From contig NC_016047.1 of assembly GCF_000227465.1 (NCBI RefSeq), positions 2,088,857 through 2,152,856 on the forward strand: DNA of 64,000 nucleotides, written 5' to 3'. Positions 17,926-28,229 of the stretch are shown here, in pieces. The notes below the pieces were generated by a model. That model was not told the origin of the DNA, made no database searches, and was given only the letters and a program-made list of their open reading frames with translations. Numbering within the stretch: position 1 is the stretch's first letter; every line of letters begins with the position of its first letter. The stretch comes from Bacillus spizizenii TU-B-10. GTDB taxonomy: Bacteria; Bacillota; Bacilli; Bacillales; Bacillaceae. Both the position numbers and the translations under genes were made by a program.

Positions 17926-18780
17926 TCATTTTATTACGCTTATCTCATCAATAAATCTCTGAAACGCACTCGTAATAAAAAAGTCTTTCCTGTATATAAA
18001 TACGATCTCTAAGTCTTGATACGCTGCTGGCAGCTGATGAATCCATACATTCGTAGGACGCTCGGAGCAGTCTACAGCGGACTTAGGAAGCAGCGCCGTG
18101 CCCAACCCGGCGGATACTCCTCTTATAATGGCTTCCAATGTGCCAAACTCTATGATTTTTTGATGTTGAATGCCTGCTTCCTCCAGCAATCTTTTGACCC
18201 TGGCGCGATGAGAACAGCCAGCTCCAAAAAAGAGCATCGGCTGGCGAAGCATGTCTTCTGCCGTTCCTTCCCGTGATGAAATCAATACCAATTCATCATG
18301 GGAAGCATGGATTTGTCTGACATCAGGGTGCTCAACCGGCCCGTATACAAAAGCGCCATCAACTTTATGATCAAGAACCTGCTGAATCAAATTGTGTGTA
18401 TCAGCTGTGTTTACTGATAAATCTACTTCAGGAAAGCGCCTGAGGAAGGAGGCCGCATGCTCGGGCAGATGCGTTACCGCCGTTGTTTCCAACGATCCGA
18501 TCCGCAAAGGCCCTTTCGGATGCTGGCTCATCTGTGCTGATTTTTCAGCTTCGTCTAATAGCAATAATACTTGATCAGCATATTGCAAAAGATTTTCTCC
18601 AGCAGCGGTCAGCTTCATCCCCCGATTCGTTCGATGAAAAAGCCTGATATTCAAATTTTCCTCAAGGTTATGTATTCTAGCTGTCACATTCGACTGAACA
18701 TAATTCAGCATTTGGGCTGCTTTCGTTATGCTTCCTTCCCGGGCAACAGCCCGAAAAATCTTTAAATCTCCGCTTTCCAC
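17926..18780 (-). CDS. yofA: LysR-family transcriptional regulator YofA
   Basis: A 284-residue LTTR. The N-terminal winged helix-turn-helix (FRAVAREGSITKAAQMLNYV, about residues 9-28) is followed by a type II periplasmic-binding-like effector domain. B. subtilis YofA has been linked to stationary-phase control of the cell-division gene ftsW. It is divergent from yogA with a 128-nt spacer to the yogA start, so it might also control that gene, as is common for LysR pairs. The effector is unknown. Confidence 0.9.
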   Translation of the reverse strand: MESGDLKIFRAVAREGSITKAAQMLNYVQSNVTARIHNLEENLNIRLFHRTNRGMKLTAAGENLLQYADQVLLLLDEAEKSAQMSQHPKGPLRIGSLETTAVTHLPEHAASFLRRFPEVDLSVNTADTHNLIQQVLDHKVDGAFVYGPVEHPDVRQIHASHDELVLISSREGTAEDMLRQPMLFFGAGCSHRARVKRLLEEAGIQHQKIIEFGTLEAIIRGVSAGLGTALLPKSAVDCSERPTNVWIHQLPAAYQDLEIVFIYRKDFFITSAFQRFIDEISVIK

Positions 18781-18908
18781 GGGCTCTCACCTTCTTGCTA
18801 TGATTAAAAGTGATATCGGCTATCATTTTTGTTCATTTTACTTGAAGAAAACCGCTATGTAAAATATGTAAAGATATGAAAATACAATTCAATGAGGAGG
18901 CAGACAGC

Positions 18909-19898
18909 ATGAAAGCTGTAATTCACAACGGAAAAACCGGACTTCAGGGATTATCATTTCAAGAGGTTCCATCAAAAAAGCCCGGATACGGAGAGGTAAA
19001 GGTAAAATTAAAATCGGCAGGTCTAAATCACCGTGACCTGTTTCTTATGAAAAACAAGTCTGAACGAGATCCTCATGTGATACTGGGATCTGACGGCGCC
19101 GGGATCATTGAAGAGGTTGGTGAAGGCGTCAAAAACGTTGCTATTCAAACAGAAGTAATTATTTTCCCGACATTGAACTGGGATTTGAAAGAGAACGTAC
19201 CGGCTGTACCTGAGATTCTGGGAGGCCCTTCTGACGGAACGCTTGCTGAATACGTGAACATCCCTTCACAAAATGCGATCAAAAAACCTTCTTATTTATC
19301 CTGGGAAGAAGCAGGCGTTTTACCTTTATCAGCTTTAACTGCATATCGAGCCCTGTTTACGAAAGCCCAATTGAAAAAAGGCGAGCATCTATTGATACCC
19401 GGCATCGGCAGCGGTGTTGCAACCTACGCTATGTTCATGGCTAAAGCGATTGGAGCAACCGTAAGCGTGACTTCCCGCAGTGAGGAGAAAAGAAACAGGG
19501 CGCTGCAATTAGGTGCTGATTATGCATTTGATAGTTACAGCAATTGGGATGAACAGTTGCAGGAAAAAAGGGCTGATGTTGTTCTTGACAGTATAGGCCC
19601 TGCCCTCTTTTCGGAATACTTCCGCCATGTAAAACCGAACGGCCGTATTGTCAGCTTCGGGGCAAGCTCAGGTGACGATCTCTGTTTTCCAGTACGTTCT
19701 TTATTCTTTCCTCAGATCAATATATTGGGAACATCAATGGGGAGCTGTGAAGAATTTCACGATATGCTGGCTTTTATTGAAAAACATAAGCTGCGACCTG
19801 TAATAGACCGCACATATCCTTTAGAAAAAGTATGTGAAGCATATACGAGAATGCAGGAAGGCAGACAGTTTGGAAACATCGGAATCATAATGGAATAA
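18909..19898 (+). CDS. yogA: Zinc-independent alcohol dehydrogenase-like MDR protein YogA
   Basis: A 329-residue medium-chain dehydrogenase/reductase (quinone oxidoreductase-like) with an N-terminal GroES-like fold and a Rossmann domain ([19 protein letters not shown]). I chose the start MKAVIHNG at 18909 because GAGGAGG precedes it; the in-frame ATG at 18876 has no such site. The structural-zinc cysteine cluster of classical alcohol dehydrogenases is absent. It is divergent from yofA and has its own terminator. The substrate is unknown. Confidence 0.9.
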   Translation: MKAVIHNGKTGLQGLSFQEVPSKKPGYGEVKVKLKSAGLNHRDLFLMKNKSERDPHVILGSDGAGIIEEVGEGVKNVAIQTEVIIFPTLNWDLKENVPAVPEILGGPSDGTLAEYVNIPSQNAIKKPSYLSWEEAGVLPLSALTAYRALFTKAQLKKGEHLLIPGIGSGVATYAMFMAKAIGATVSVTSRSEEKRNRALQLGADYAFDSYSNWDEQLQEKRADVVLDSIGPALFSEYFRHVKPNGRIVSFGASSGDDLCFPVRSLFFPQINILGTSMGSCEEFHDMLAFIEKHKLRPVIDRTYPLEKVCEAYTRMQEGRQFGNIGIIME

Positions 19899-19902
19899 AA
19901 AA

Positions 19903-19935
19903 GAAACCGGCTGGCAATCAGACCGGTTTCCTTTA
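19903..19935 (+). terminator. Terminator between yogA and gltB
   Basis: The stem GAAACCGG/CCGGTTTC, with a 12-nt loop, is followed by CTTTAT. It closes yogA, and could act on the minus strand for gltB through the A-run at its left. Confidence 0.75.
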
Positions 19936-19953
19936 TATCATAATCCCCTTTAT

Positions 19954-21435
19954 TTACGGAAGAACTGAACTCCCCATCAAGTATCGATCCACTTCACGCG
20001 CCACTTCACGGCCTTCATTAATCGCCCATACGATTAAGCTTTGGCCTCTTCTTGCATCCCCTGCGGCGAATACGCCATCGATATTTGTTTGATAATCCCC
20101 ATATGTTGCGCTGATTTTGTTATTTACAGAATCAACACCGAACTGTTTCAACAGCGGCTGTTCTGTGCCTTCAAAGCCAATAGCGATGAAGACAAGCTGA
20201 GCAGGCCATACTTTTTCCGTTCCAGGAAGCTCGCGGAACTCGTATTTTCCGTGCTCATTTTTCACTTTCTCCATTTGAATAGTATGAAGCTCTTTCAGCT
20301 TGCCATGTTTATCCGCAACCAATTTTTTCGTTTGAATGGAGTATTCCCTCGGATCTCTTCCGAATTTTGCTTCCGCTTCTTCATACGCATATTCAAGCGT
20401 AAAGATGTGCGGCTGTTCAGGCCACATATTGTCATTCGTGCGGGCTGGCGGAAGTTTCGGGTGTTTGCCGAATTGATGCACGCTTTTGGCTTTTTGTCGG
20501 AGAGCAGTAGCGACACAGTCAGCTCCTGTGTCTCCTCCTCCGATTACGATGACATCTTTCCCTTTGGCATCAATGAATTGCTTGTCTTTAAAGTTAGAAT
20601 CTAAATAGCTTTTTGTTGCGAGTGTCAGGTAGTCCATCGCATAATGAACTCCTTTTGAGTCGCGTCCTTCAATTAATAGATCCCGCTGTTTTTGAGCGCC
20701 TGTGCACAGAATCACAGCGTCAAATTGCTCCTTCAGCTCATCAGCTGTAATGTCAACGCCGATTTCTGTGTTCGTGACAAAATCAATTCCTTCTTGCGTC
20801 AGCAATTTAACCCGGCGTTCTACAATCCCCTTCTCAAGCTTCATGTTCGGAATGCCGTATGTTAAAAGGCCGCCGGCTCTGTCTGAGCGCTCAAAAACAG
20901 TGACGGAATGTCCTGCTTGATTCAGCTGGTCTGCACTCGCCAGTCCGGCTGGGCCCGACCCGACGATGGCCACTTTTTTGCCTGTTCGTTTTTTGGGAAT
21001 TCTAGGCTGAATCCAGCCGTTCTCAAATCCTTTGTCGATAATGGTCCGCTCAATGTTTTTAATTGATACGGCCGGGTCTGAAATCGCTAATGTACATGAA
21101 CCTTCACAAGGAGCGGGACATACCCGCCCAGTGAATTCAGGAAAGTTGTTTGTTTTCAAAAGACGTTCCAATGCTTCTTTCCATCTGCCCCGGTAGACAA
21201 GATCATTCCATTCAGGAATTAAGTTGTAAATTGGACAGCCGGATGTAAATCCGTTAATGTCCGCACCGATCTGGCAAAACGGCGTACCGCAATCCATACA
21301 CCGCGCCCCCTGACGTTTCGATGCTTCTTCTGAAAAAGGAGCAGAATATTCTTTCCAATCCTTTAAGCGAGTGAGAGGGTCCCGCTCAGCAGGTTTTTCT
21401 CGCTTGATCTCCATAAATCCAGTTGGTTTCCCCAT
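19954..21435 (-). CDS. gltB: Glutamate synthase (NADPH) small subunit
   Basis: The 493-residue beta subunit of NADPH-GOGAT, which passes electrons from NADPH via FAD to the large subunit. The N-terminal cysteine cluster CMDCGTPFCQ ... CPIYN ... CPAPCEGSC binds 4Fe-4S. The FAD-binding GSGPAGLASA and NADPH-binding GGGDTGADC motifs follow. It starts 16 nt downstream of gltA with its own ribosome site, so the two form the gltAB operon. Confidence 0.97.
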   Translation of the reverse strand: MGKPTGFMEIKREKPAERDPLTRLKDWKEYSAPFSEEASKRQGARCMDCGTPFCQIGADINGFTSGCPIYNLIPEWNDLVYRGRWKEALERLLKTNNFPEFTGRVCPAPCEGSCTLAISDPAVSIKNIERTIIDKGFENGWIQPRIPKKRTGKKVAIVGSGPAGLASADQLNQAGHSVTVFERSDRAGGLLTYGIPNMKLEKGIVERRVKLLTQEGIDFVTNTEIGVDITADELKEQFDAVILCTGAQKQRDLLIEGRDSKGVHYAMDYLTLATKSYLDSNFKDKQFIDAKGKDVIVIGGGDTGADCVATALRQKAKSVHQFGKHPKLPPARTNDNMWPEQPHIFTLEYAYEEAEAKFGRDPREYSIQTKKLVADKHGKLKELHTIQMEKVKNEHGKYEFRELPGTEKVWPAQLVFIAIGFEGTEQPLLKQFGVDSVNNKISATYGDYQTNIDGVFAAGDARRGQSLIVWAINEGREVAREVDRYLMGSSVLP

Positions 21436-21451
21436 GTTCCTCTCCCCTTCC

Positions 21452-24400
21452 TTACTGCACTACCGCTTGTTTTTGTCCCGATGTTGCTGTATTCTGCTTT
21501 GGCTTCGTGTTGGCTTCAAATGCGAACATGACGGCTTCTTCATCTGATAAACCTGCAGCTTTTTGCTCTTCGATGCTCGCCAGCATTTGTTTATAGTTTT
21601 TCGGAATGACTTTGACAAATTTTTTCACGCTGTTTTCCCACTGATCAAGCAGGTCTGCCGCTTTTTGGCTGTTTGTATACCCAGCATGTTTTTCAAGCAT
21701 TGCTTTAATTTGTTCGATTTCTTCCTCATCCTCTAATGATTCAAATAAAATCATTTCAAGATTGCATTTGCGTTTAAACGCTTTTACATCTTCGGCGAGA
21801 ACATAAGCGATTCCGCCGGACATACCTGCAGCGAAGTTTTTGCCTACATCACCGAGTACGACAACACTGCCGCCAGTCATGTATTCACAGCCGTGGTCAC
21901 CAATACCTTCTACAACCACGTTCACACCGCTATTCCGAACGGCAAAGCGTTCACCCGCACGTCCGTTAATGTATGCTTCTCCGCTTGTCGCACCGTAGAA
22001 AGCCACGTTGCCGATAATGACGTTGTCATCTGAAGCGGAATTGAATCCTTCCGGTGACTTGACGATGATTTTTCCGCCAGAAAGCCCTTTTCCGACATAA
22101 TCATTTGAGTCTCCATCCAAATAAAGCGTCATTCCTTTAGGAACGAAGGCTCCAAAGCTTTGTCCGGCTGATCCGGTAAACTGCAGCTTGATCGTATCTT
22201 CAGGAAGCCCTTCTTCTCCGTAGCGTTTTGAAATTTCACTGCCTGTTATCGTTCCGGCTACACGGTTTGTATTGTTAATTGCGATAGAAACATCCGCTTC
22301 TTTTCCAGACTCGATGGCTTCTTGTACGGCCGGGAGAATCGCTGTGATATCAAGTGATTGATCAATTTTATGATTTTGTGGCGATTGGAATGTTCGTACG
22401 CCTTCAGGCTGATAAAGAAGTGTAGACAAATCAAGCTGGCTTGCCTTCCAGTGCGCCTTCGCGCGTTCACTCACATGAAGTACGTCAGTGCGGCCGATCA
22501 TTTCATCAAATGTCTTGAAGCCTAACGCAGCCATGTACTCACGAACTTCTTCAGCAATGAACAACATATAGTTCACAATATGATCAGGATCTCCCATGAA
22601 CTTTTTGCGAAGCTCTGGATTTTGTGTCGCTACCCCGACAGGACATGTATCCAAATGGCAGGCACGCATCATGACACAACCGAGTACAACTAATGGAGCC
22701 GTTGCGAAACCGAATTCTTCAGCTCCGAGCAAGGCAGCCATCACAACGTCTCGGCCCGTCATGAGCTTTCCGTCTGTTTCTAATACAACACGGTCACGGA
22801 GTCCGTTCAGCATTAATGTTTGATGTGCTTCTGCGAGGCCAAGCTCCCACGGAAGCCCTGTATGTTTAATACTGGTTTTCGGAGAGGCACCTGTACCTCC
22901 ATCGTAACCGCTGATTACAATGACATCGGCAGTCGCTTTGGCAACACCTGCAGCAATTGTGCCTACGCCTGCTTTTGACACCAGCTTCACGCTGATTCTT
23001 GCGTCACGGTTGGCATTTTTCAAATCGTGGATCAGCTGGGCCAAATCCTCAATCGAATAAATGTCATGGTGCGGCGGTGGTGAGATTAATCCGACACCAG
23101 GCGTTGATCCACGGACATTGGCAACCCAAGGATATACTTTATTGCCAGGCAGCTGCCCGCCCTCACCCGGCTTAGCGCCTTGCGCCATTTTAATCTGCAG
23201 CTCATCTGCATTGACGAGGTAATGGCTTTTGACACCGAAACGTCCGGATGCAATTTGTTTGATTGCACTTCTTCTGTCATCACCGTTTTCATCTGGAACA
23301 AAGCGTTTTGGATCTTCTCCGCCCTCACCGCTGTTGCTTTTTCCGCCAAGACGGTTCATTGCGATTGCTAAAGCTTCGTGCGCTTCCTTACTCAAGGATC
23401 CAAATGACATCGCACCTGTTTTAAAGCGTTTGACAATCGATTCAGCGGATTCGACTTCTTCTAATTTCAGCGGCTTTCGGTTTCCGTCAAATCCAAACAA
23501 GTTCCGTAAAAATCCGATTCGCTCTTCATCTGCCGCTTTTGTATATTGTTTAAACAGATTGTAATCATTTCTGCGGCATGCCCATTGCAAGGTATGAATC
23601 GTTTTCGGGTTAAACGCATGATGCTCTCCGCCGTTTCTCCATTGGAAGTCACTTCCTGATTCAAGCGTTTTGCTGAAATCATCCTGATACGCTTCCCGGT
23701 GGCGGCGCTGCGCCTCTTCCGCAATTGTTTTTATGTCGATGCCGCCGAGCTGTGATGCAGTACCTGTGAAATAGCGGTCAATTACATCACGGCTGATTCC
23801 TACCGCTTCAAAGATTTGGGCGCCTCTGTAACTTTGTACAGTTGAAATCCCCATCTTGGACATGACTTTTACGACACCTTCAGTAATGCTTTTTCCATAT
23901 TTGCTGACCGCTTCTTCATAGCTGATATCCAAACGTCCTTCATCAATTTCCTGCTTGTAGGTCGCATAAGCGAGATAAGGATTAATCGCATCTGCGCCGT
24001 AACCGATTAATGCTGCAAAGTGATGTACTTCACGCGCTTCTCCTGATTCCACAATAATGCTGACTTTCGTACGCAGCCCTTTGCGGATTAAATGCTGATG
24101 CAGCGCGCTGACTGCCAGAAGCGGCGGAATTGGTGTCAGGCGTTCATTCATCTTTTTATCTGATAAAATTAACAGGCTTACGCCTTGGCTGATGGCTTTC
24201 TCTGCCTGTGTGAACATGTCCTTTAATCCGCGTTCAAGATCCTCTGAAAACAGCACATCGATTTTTTGGCTTTTTAAATCAGGATGAACAATCGTTTTTA
24301 ATGCGTAAAATTGTTCGTTTGATAAAACAGGTGTATACAGTTTAATCCGGCGAACGTTTCGCTCACTCGGGTGAAGAAGATCGCCTTCTGCACCGAGCCA

Positions 24401-26014
24401 CGTCATCGTTGATGTCACAAGCTGCTCACGAATCGCGTCGATTGGGGGGTTCGTTACTTGTGCAAACAGCTGCTTAAAGTAGTTAAACAGTGATTGCGCA
24501 TGGTCTGACAGAACAGCAAGCGGCGCGTCATTCCCCATTGAACCGAGAGGATCTTTGCCTTCTTTAATGACAGGAATTAAATATTTTTGGATATCTTCAT
24601 ATGTGTATCCGAATGCCTTCTGGCGAGTAAGAAGATCTGTAAACTGTTCTTCCTCTCTTGATTCCGGATCAGGATTCACTTGCACAAGCTCTTCTTCAAG
24701 CCACTTTTGGTACGGGTACTCCGTTGCAATTTGTGTTTTGACTTCTTCATCCGAGATAATGCGGCCTTCTTCTAGGTCTATTAAAAGCATTTTTCCAGGT
24801 TCGAGACGGTTTTTATATAAAACGTTCTCCTGTTCAACTTCAATAACGCCTACTTCAGATGAGAAAATAATATAATCATCTTTTGTTACATAATAACGGG
24901 CCGGACGGAGACCATTCCGGTCAAGGATCGCACCGATTTGTTTTCCGTCAGTAAATGAAATGGCTGTCGGTCCGTCCCAAGGCTCCATCAGGGAACTATG
25001 GTACTCGTAAAACGCTCTTTTTTCCTTAGACATATGCGTATTTTCTGTCCAAGGTTCAGGAATGAGCATCATTGCTGTATGTGCCGGTTTGCGTCCAGCC
25101 ATCACGAAAAATTCAAATGCGTTATCCAAAATGGAAGAGTCACTGCCGTCAGCATTTAAAATCGGCAGAATCTTGTTTAAATCCTCACCGAAGCTTTCAG
25201 ATACAAATTGCTGTTCACGCGCTCTCATCCAGTTGATGTTTCCGCGAAGGGTGTTGATTTCACCGTTGTGAACCAAATAGCGGTTAGGATGCGCTCTTTC
25301 CCATGTAGGGAATGTGTTGGTGCTGAAGCGTGAATGGACAAGCGCAAAAGCAGAAACGAATGCTTCATCCTGCAGATCAGAATAAAACGCATCAACTTGT
25401 TCAGGTGTTAAAAGGCCTTTGTAAACGATGGTCTGGCTTGAAAGACTGGCAAAATAAAAATCAAAACCTTCCGTTACTCCCCAGTTTTCAGCCTGTTTAC
25501 GAATGACATACAATTTTCGTTCAAAAGACAAATTGTCCTTCAGATCAGAACTTGCGCCAATAAATACTTGACGGACAAACGGACAGCTTTTTTGCGCTAC
25601 TGTTCCGATTTTTCCGACATTTACAGGTACAGTTCTCCAACCAAGAACGACTTGGCCTTCTTGTTCAATCAGTGCATTGATTTGCTTTTCGATTTTTTTT
25701 CTTTCATCTTCCTTCTGTGAGAAAAAGACCATTCCTACCCCGTAACGCCCTTTTTCCGGCAGATTGATGTCTTTGCACTTTTTCCTAAAGAAAGCATCAG
25801 GGATTTGAACCAGTAAGCCGGCTCCGTCTCCTGTATCCGGATCACTGCCTTGGCCTCCTCTGTGGTCTAGCTGGCAAAGCATCTTAAGCCCTTGTTTGAC
25901 GATGTCGTGAGTCTGCTTGCCCTTTAAGTGCGCATATAGGCCGATTCCGCATGCATCATGTTCAAATTCAGGACGGTAGAGACCTTGAGCTTTTGGCATT
26001 TGATTGTACGTCAT
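21452..26014 (-). CDS. gltA: Glutamate synthase (NADPH) large subunit
   Basis: The 1520-residue alpha subunit that converts glutamine plus 2-oxoglutarate into two glutamates. A 21-residue propeptide precedes the catalytic Cys22 (HDACGIG) of the class II glutamine amidotransferase domain (to about residue 430). Next come a central domain, the FMN-binding TIM barrel (about 850-1230, with GGKSNSGEGGED and the iron-sulfur cysteines in CVMMRACHLDTCPVGVATQ) and a C-terminal beta-helix rich in GSAGQSFGAF/GDVGKNFAAGMSGG repeats. All parts are intact. Expression depends on the divergent activator gltC. Confidence 0.98.
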   Translation of the reverse strand: MTYNQMPKAQGLYRPEFEHDACGIGLYAHLKGKQTHDIVKQGLKMLCQLDHRGGQGSDPDTGDGAGLLVQIPDAFFRKKCKDINLPEKGRYGVGMVFFSQKEDERKKIEKQINALIEQEGQVVLGWRTVPVNVGKIGTVAQKSCPFVRQVFIGASSDLKDNLSFERKLYVIRKQAENWGVTEGFDFYFASLSSQTIVYKGLLTPEQVDAFYSDLQDEAFVSAFALVHSRFSTNTFPTWERAHPNRYLVHNGEINTLRGNINWMRAREQQFVSESFGEDLNKILPILNADGSDSSILDNAFEFFVMAGRKPAHTAMMLIPEPWTENTHMSKEKRAFYEYHSSLMEPWDGPTAISFTDGKQIGAILDRNGLRPARYYVTKDDYIIFSSEVGVIEVEQENVLYKNRLEPGKMLLIDLEEGRIISDEEVKTQIATEYPYQKWLEEELVQVNPDPESREEEQFTDLLTRQKAFGYTYEDIQKYLIPVIKEGKDPLGSMGNDAPLAVLSDHAQSLFNYFKQLFAQVTNPPIDAIREQLVTSTMTWLGAEGDLLHPSERNVRRIKLYTPVLSNEQFYALKTIVHPDLKSQKIDVLFSEDLERGLKDMFTQAEKAISQGVSLLILSDKKMNERLTPIPPLLAVSALHQHLIRKGLRTKVSIIVESGEAREVHHFAALIGYGADAINPYLAYATYKQEIDEGRLDISYEEAVSKYGKSITEGVVKVMSKMGISTVQSYRGAQIFEAVGISRDVIDRYFTGTASQLGGIDIKTIAEEAQRRHREAYQDDFSKTLESGSDFQWRNGGEHHAFNPKTIHTLQWACRRNDYNLFKQYTKAADEERIGFLRNLFGFDGNRKPLKLEEVESAESIVKRFKTGAMSFGSLSKEAHEALAIAMNRLGGKSNSGEGGEDPKRFVPDENGDDRRSAIKQIASGRFGVKSHYLVNADELQIKMAQGAKPGEGGQLPGNKVYPWVANVRGSTPGVGLISPPPHHDIYSIEDLAQLIHDLKNANRDARISVKLVSKAGVGTIAAGVAKATADVIVISGYDGGTGASPKTSIKHTGLPWELGLAEAHQTLMLNGLRDRVVLETDGKLMTGRDVVMAALLGAEEFGFATAPLVVLGCVMMRACHLDTCPVGVATQNPELRKKFMGDPDHIVNYMLFIAEEVREYMAALGFKTFDEMIGRTDVLHVSERAKAHWKASQLDLSTLLYQPEGVRTFQSPQNHKIDQSLDITAILPAVQEAIESGKEADVSIAINNTNRVAGTITGSEISKRYGEEGLPEDTIKLQFTGSAGQSFGAFVPKGMTLYLDGDSNDYVGKGLSGGKIIVKSPEGFNSASDDNVIIGNVAFYGATSGEAYINGRAGERFAVRNSGVNVVVEGIGDHGCEYMTGGSVVVLGDVGKNFAAGMSGGIAYVLAEDVKAFKRKCNLEMILFESLEDEEEIEQIKAMLEKHAGYTNSQKAADLLDQWENSVKKFVKVIPKNYKQMLASIEEQKAAGLSDEEAVMFAFEANTKPKQNTATSGQKQAVVQ

Positions 26015-26075
26015 AATTCCTCTCCCCCGATCAATTTCCGATAATACCGGTCATAAAATCTAACACTCTATAATC

Positions 26076-26104
26076 ATTGTAGGTTTTCAAAACGATATAA
26101 ACAA
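26076..26104 (-). promoter_or_regulatory. gltAB promoter
   Basis: On the minus strand TTGTTT (26099-26104), a 17-nt spacer and TACAAT (26076-26081) form a sigma-A promoter about 60 nt upstream of gltA. The GltC box lies directly upstream, in the usual activator position. Confidence 0.75.
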
Positions 26105-26125
26105 TATATAATTTAGATCAAAAGA

Positions 26126-26140
26126 ATCTCAAAATGAGAT
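26126..26140. promoter_or_regulatory. GltC operator (Box I)
   Basis: The 15-bp palindrome ATCTCAAAATGAGAT fits the T-N11-A rule of LysR regulators and matches the known GltC Box I. It sits 20 nt before the gltC start and upstream of the gltAB -35, so it can both repress gltC and activate gltAB. Confidence 0.8.
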
Positions 26141-26159
26141 AGATGGATGTGAGACAAAC

Positions 26160-27062
26160 ATGGAGCTGCGCCAACTGCGTTATTTTATGGAGGTGGCTGA
26201 AAGAGAACACGTTTCAGAAGCCGCTGATCATTTGCATGTGGCCCAATCAGCAATCAGCAGACAAATTGCAAATCTTGAAGAAGAATTAAATGTGACTTTA
26301 TTTGAACGTGAAGGGAGAAATATCAAACTCACGCCGATCGGAAAAGAATTTTTAATTCATGTGAAAACGGCGATGAAAGCCATCGATTATGCGAAAGAAC
26401 AAATTGATGAGTATCTCGACCCGCATCGCGGAACGGTAAAGATCGGCTTTCCTACAAGCCTTGCCAGCCAGCTTTTGCCGACTGTCATTTCAGCATTTAA
26501 AGAAGAATACCCGCACGTCGAATTTTTGCTGCGCCAAGGCTCCTATAAGTTTCTGATTGAAGCTGTCAGAAACCGCGATATTGATTTGGCTTTATTAGGG
26601 CCGGTGCCGACGAATTTCCCTGACATAGCAGGGAAAATTTTATTCACAGAAAAAATTTACGCGCTTGTTCCATTAAATCATCCGCTTGCCAAACAAAAAA
26701 CGGTTCATTTAATTGATTTGCGCAACGACCAATTTGTATTGTTCCCGGAAGGATTTGTACTCAGGAAGATGGCAATCGATACTTGCAAACAAGCCGGCTT
26801 TGCTCCTCTCGTTTCTACGGAGGGTGAGGATTTGGATGCGATCAAAGGATTAGTGTCCGCAGGAATGGGCGTTACCCTTCTGCCTGAAAGCACTTTTGCT
26901 GAAACGACACCTCGTTTTACTGTGAAAATTCCAATTGAGTTCCCTCAAGTAAAACGGACTGTCGGGATCATTAAACCAAAAAACAGAGAGCTTGCTCCGT
27001 CTGCGAATGACTTTTATGAGTTTGTCATTCAATTCTTCTCTAAGCTGGAGCAGTATCAATAA
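26160..27062 (+). CDS. gltC: LysR-family regulator GltC, activator of gltAB
   Basis: A 300-residue LTTR with the N-terminal helix-turn-helix VSEAADHLHVAQSAISRQ (about residues 18-35) and a periplasmic-binding-like effector domain. GltC activates gltAB and represses its own gene; 2-oxoglutarate favours activation and glutamate opposes it. The divergent placement and the Box I palindrome match that circuit. Confidence 0.97.
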   Translation: MELRQLRYFMEVAEREHVSEAADHLHVAQSAISRQIANLEEELNVTLFEREGRNIKLTPIGKEFLIHVKTAMKAIDYAKEQIDEYLDPHRGTVKIGFPTSLASQLLPTVISAFKEEYPHVEFLLRQGSYKFLIEAVRNRDIDLALLGPVPTNFPDIAGKILFTEKIYALVPLNHPLAKQKTVHLIDLRNDQFVLFPEGFVLRKMAIDTCKQAGFAPLVSTEGEDLDAIKGLVSAGMGVTLLPESTFAETTPRFTVKIPIEFPQVKRTVGIIKPKNRELAPSANDFYEFVIQFFSKLEQYQ

Positions 27063-27070
27063 AAAAACGA

Positions 27071-27106
27071 ACCCGAGCTTCTATAAAAGAAGCTTCGGGT
27101 TTTTTA
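27071..27106. terminator. Bidirectional terminator between gltC and proJ
   Basis: The stem ACCCGAGCTTC/GAAGCTTCGGGT ends in a T-run on the plus strand and a T-run (A7 on plus) on the minus strand. It serves gltC and the converging proHJ operon. Confidence 0.9.
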
Positions 27107-27113
27107 CTGCAAA

Positions 27114-28229
27114 TTAATTTACAGGCAAAGATAAATCTACATGGCAAACAAATGCTTCCTGATCAATCACAGCTTTGTTTATCAATTCTTCCTTCTTTTC
27201 CGGTTCTTGAAGCTGTACAGAAGAATAATTGACGATTCCGAGCCCGATTTCTGCCCCTTGTGAATCCATCAGCCGAACAACTGATCCGCTTTTGAATTTT
27301 CCTTTAATCTCCTGTACACCGTCCAGATATAAACTCGATTGGCCGTTTGTTATTTTTCGGGAATAATCATCTGATAAAATCATTTCACCTTCCGGGCCGG
27401 AATTAAAAGCGATCCACTGCTCCTTTTGATTCAACGGAAGCGTTCCCTCTGCTTCAAAATAGGTGCCTTCCGCTACTTCATGAACGGCTTGATATAAAAT
27501 ATCACCTGCATCTGCCTGACCAAGAAATCCTTTAATTCCGGATGCCATTACGATTTTAAACGCATCAAGCTTAGAGCGCATACCGCCAGTGCCGACGCCG
27601 CTGCCAGTGTCACCTGCACACGCTTCGATGTCAGGCGTTATTTCACTTACCCGCTCCATCCTTTTCGCTTCTGGATTTGTACGCGGATTGCCGTCATATA
27701 ATCCGTCGATATCTGATAAAATCACAAGCATATCTGCATCAATTAATCCGGCGACTTTTGCGGCGAGCGTATCATTGTCGCCAAACTTGAGCCGATTGAC
27801 GGTAACTGTATCATTTTCGTTGATAATCGGGATGATGCCGCGTTCGAGGAGTACATTCATTGTATTCCGGACATTGTTATACCGATATTCATCAGAAAAA
27901 TCGCTTCTCGTAATTAAAATTTGGGATGCAACATAGCCGTGTGCCAAAAACAGCTTTGAATAAGCTTCCATCAGCAGGCCCTGGCCGATTGAGGCTGATG
28001 CTTGTTTTTCCGGAAGTTTTTCGGGTCTTCGGATAAATCCGAGCTTCCGATATCCCGCCGCCACTGCGCCTGAGGAAACCAAAATCACTTCATAGCCGGC
28101 GTCTTTGAGTTTGACGACTTGGTCGACCAACGCTTCTAATTTTCGAATGCTGATTTCTCCATGAAGGCTTGTTAATGAACTGCTTCCAATCTTCACAACG
28201 ACTCTTTTCATGTTTGTATCAGGCGTCAC
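27114..28229 (-). CDS. proJ: Glutamate 5-kinase ProJ (osmostress proline synthesis)
   Basis: A 371-residue protein catalysing the first step of proline synthesis from glutamate. An amino-acid kinase domain (VVKIGSSSLT at the start, GGMRSKLDA near residue 215) is followed by a C-terminal PUA domain. Its start overlaps the proH stop by 4 bp (ATGA), so translation is coupled. The ProJ/ProH isoenzymes of B. subtilis serve high-osmolarity proline production rather than anabolic need. Confidence 0.95.
   Translation of the reverse strand: MTPDTNMKRVVVKIGSSSLTSLHGEISIRKLEALVDQVVKLKDAGYEVILVSSGAVAAGYRKLGFIRRPEKLPEKQASASIGQGLLMEAYSKLFLAHGYVASQILITRSDFSDEYRYNNVRNTMNVLLERGIIPIINENDTVTVNRLKFGDNDTLAAKVAGLIDADMLVILSDIDGLYDGNPRTNPEAKRMERVSEITPDIEACAGDTGSGVGTGGMRSKLDAFKIVMASGIKGFLGQADAGDILYQAVHEVAEGTYFEAEGTLPLNQKEQWIAFNSGPEGEMILSDDYSRKITNGQSSLYLDGVQEIKGKFKSGSVVRLMDSQGAEIGLGIVNYSSVQLQEPEKKEELINKAVIDQEAFVCHVDLSLPVN

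Noticed and set aside
23086-23724. Several ORFs of 63-111 codons on both strands inside gltA
   Set aside because: They lie wholly within the intact 1520-codon gltA frame; they are shadows of its codon bias.
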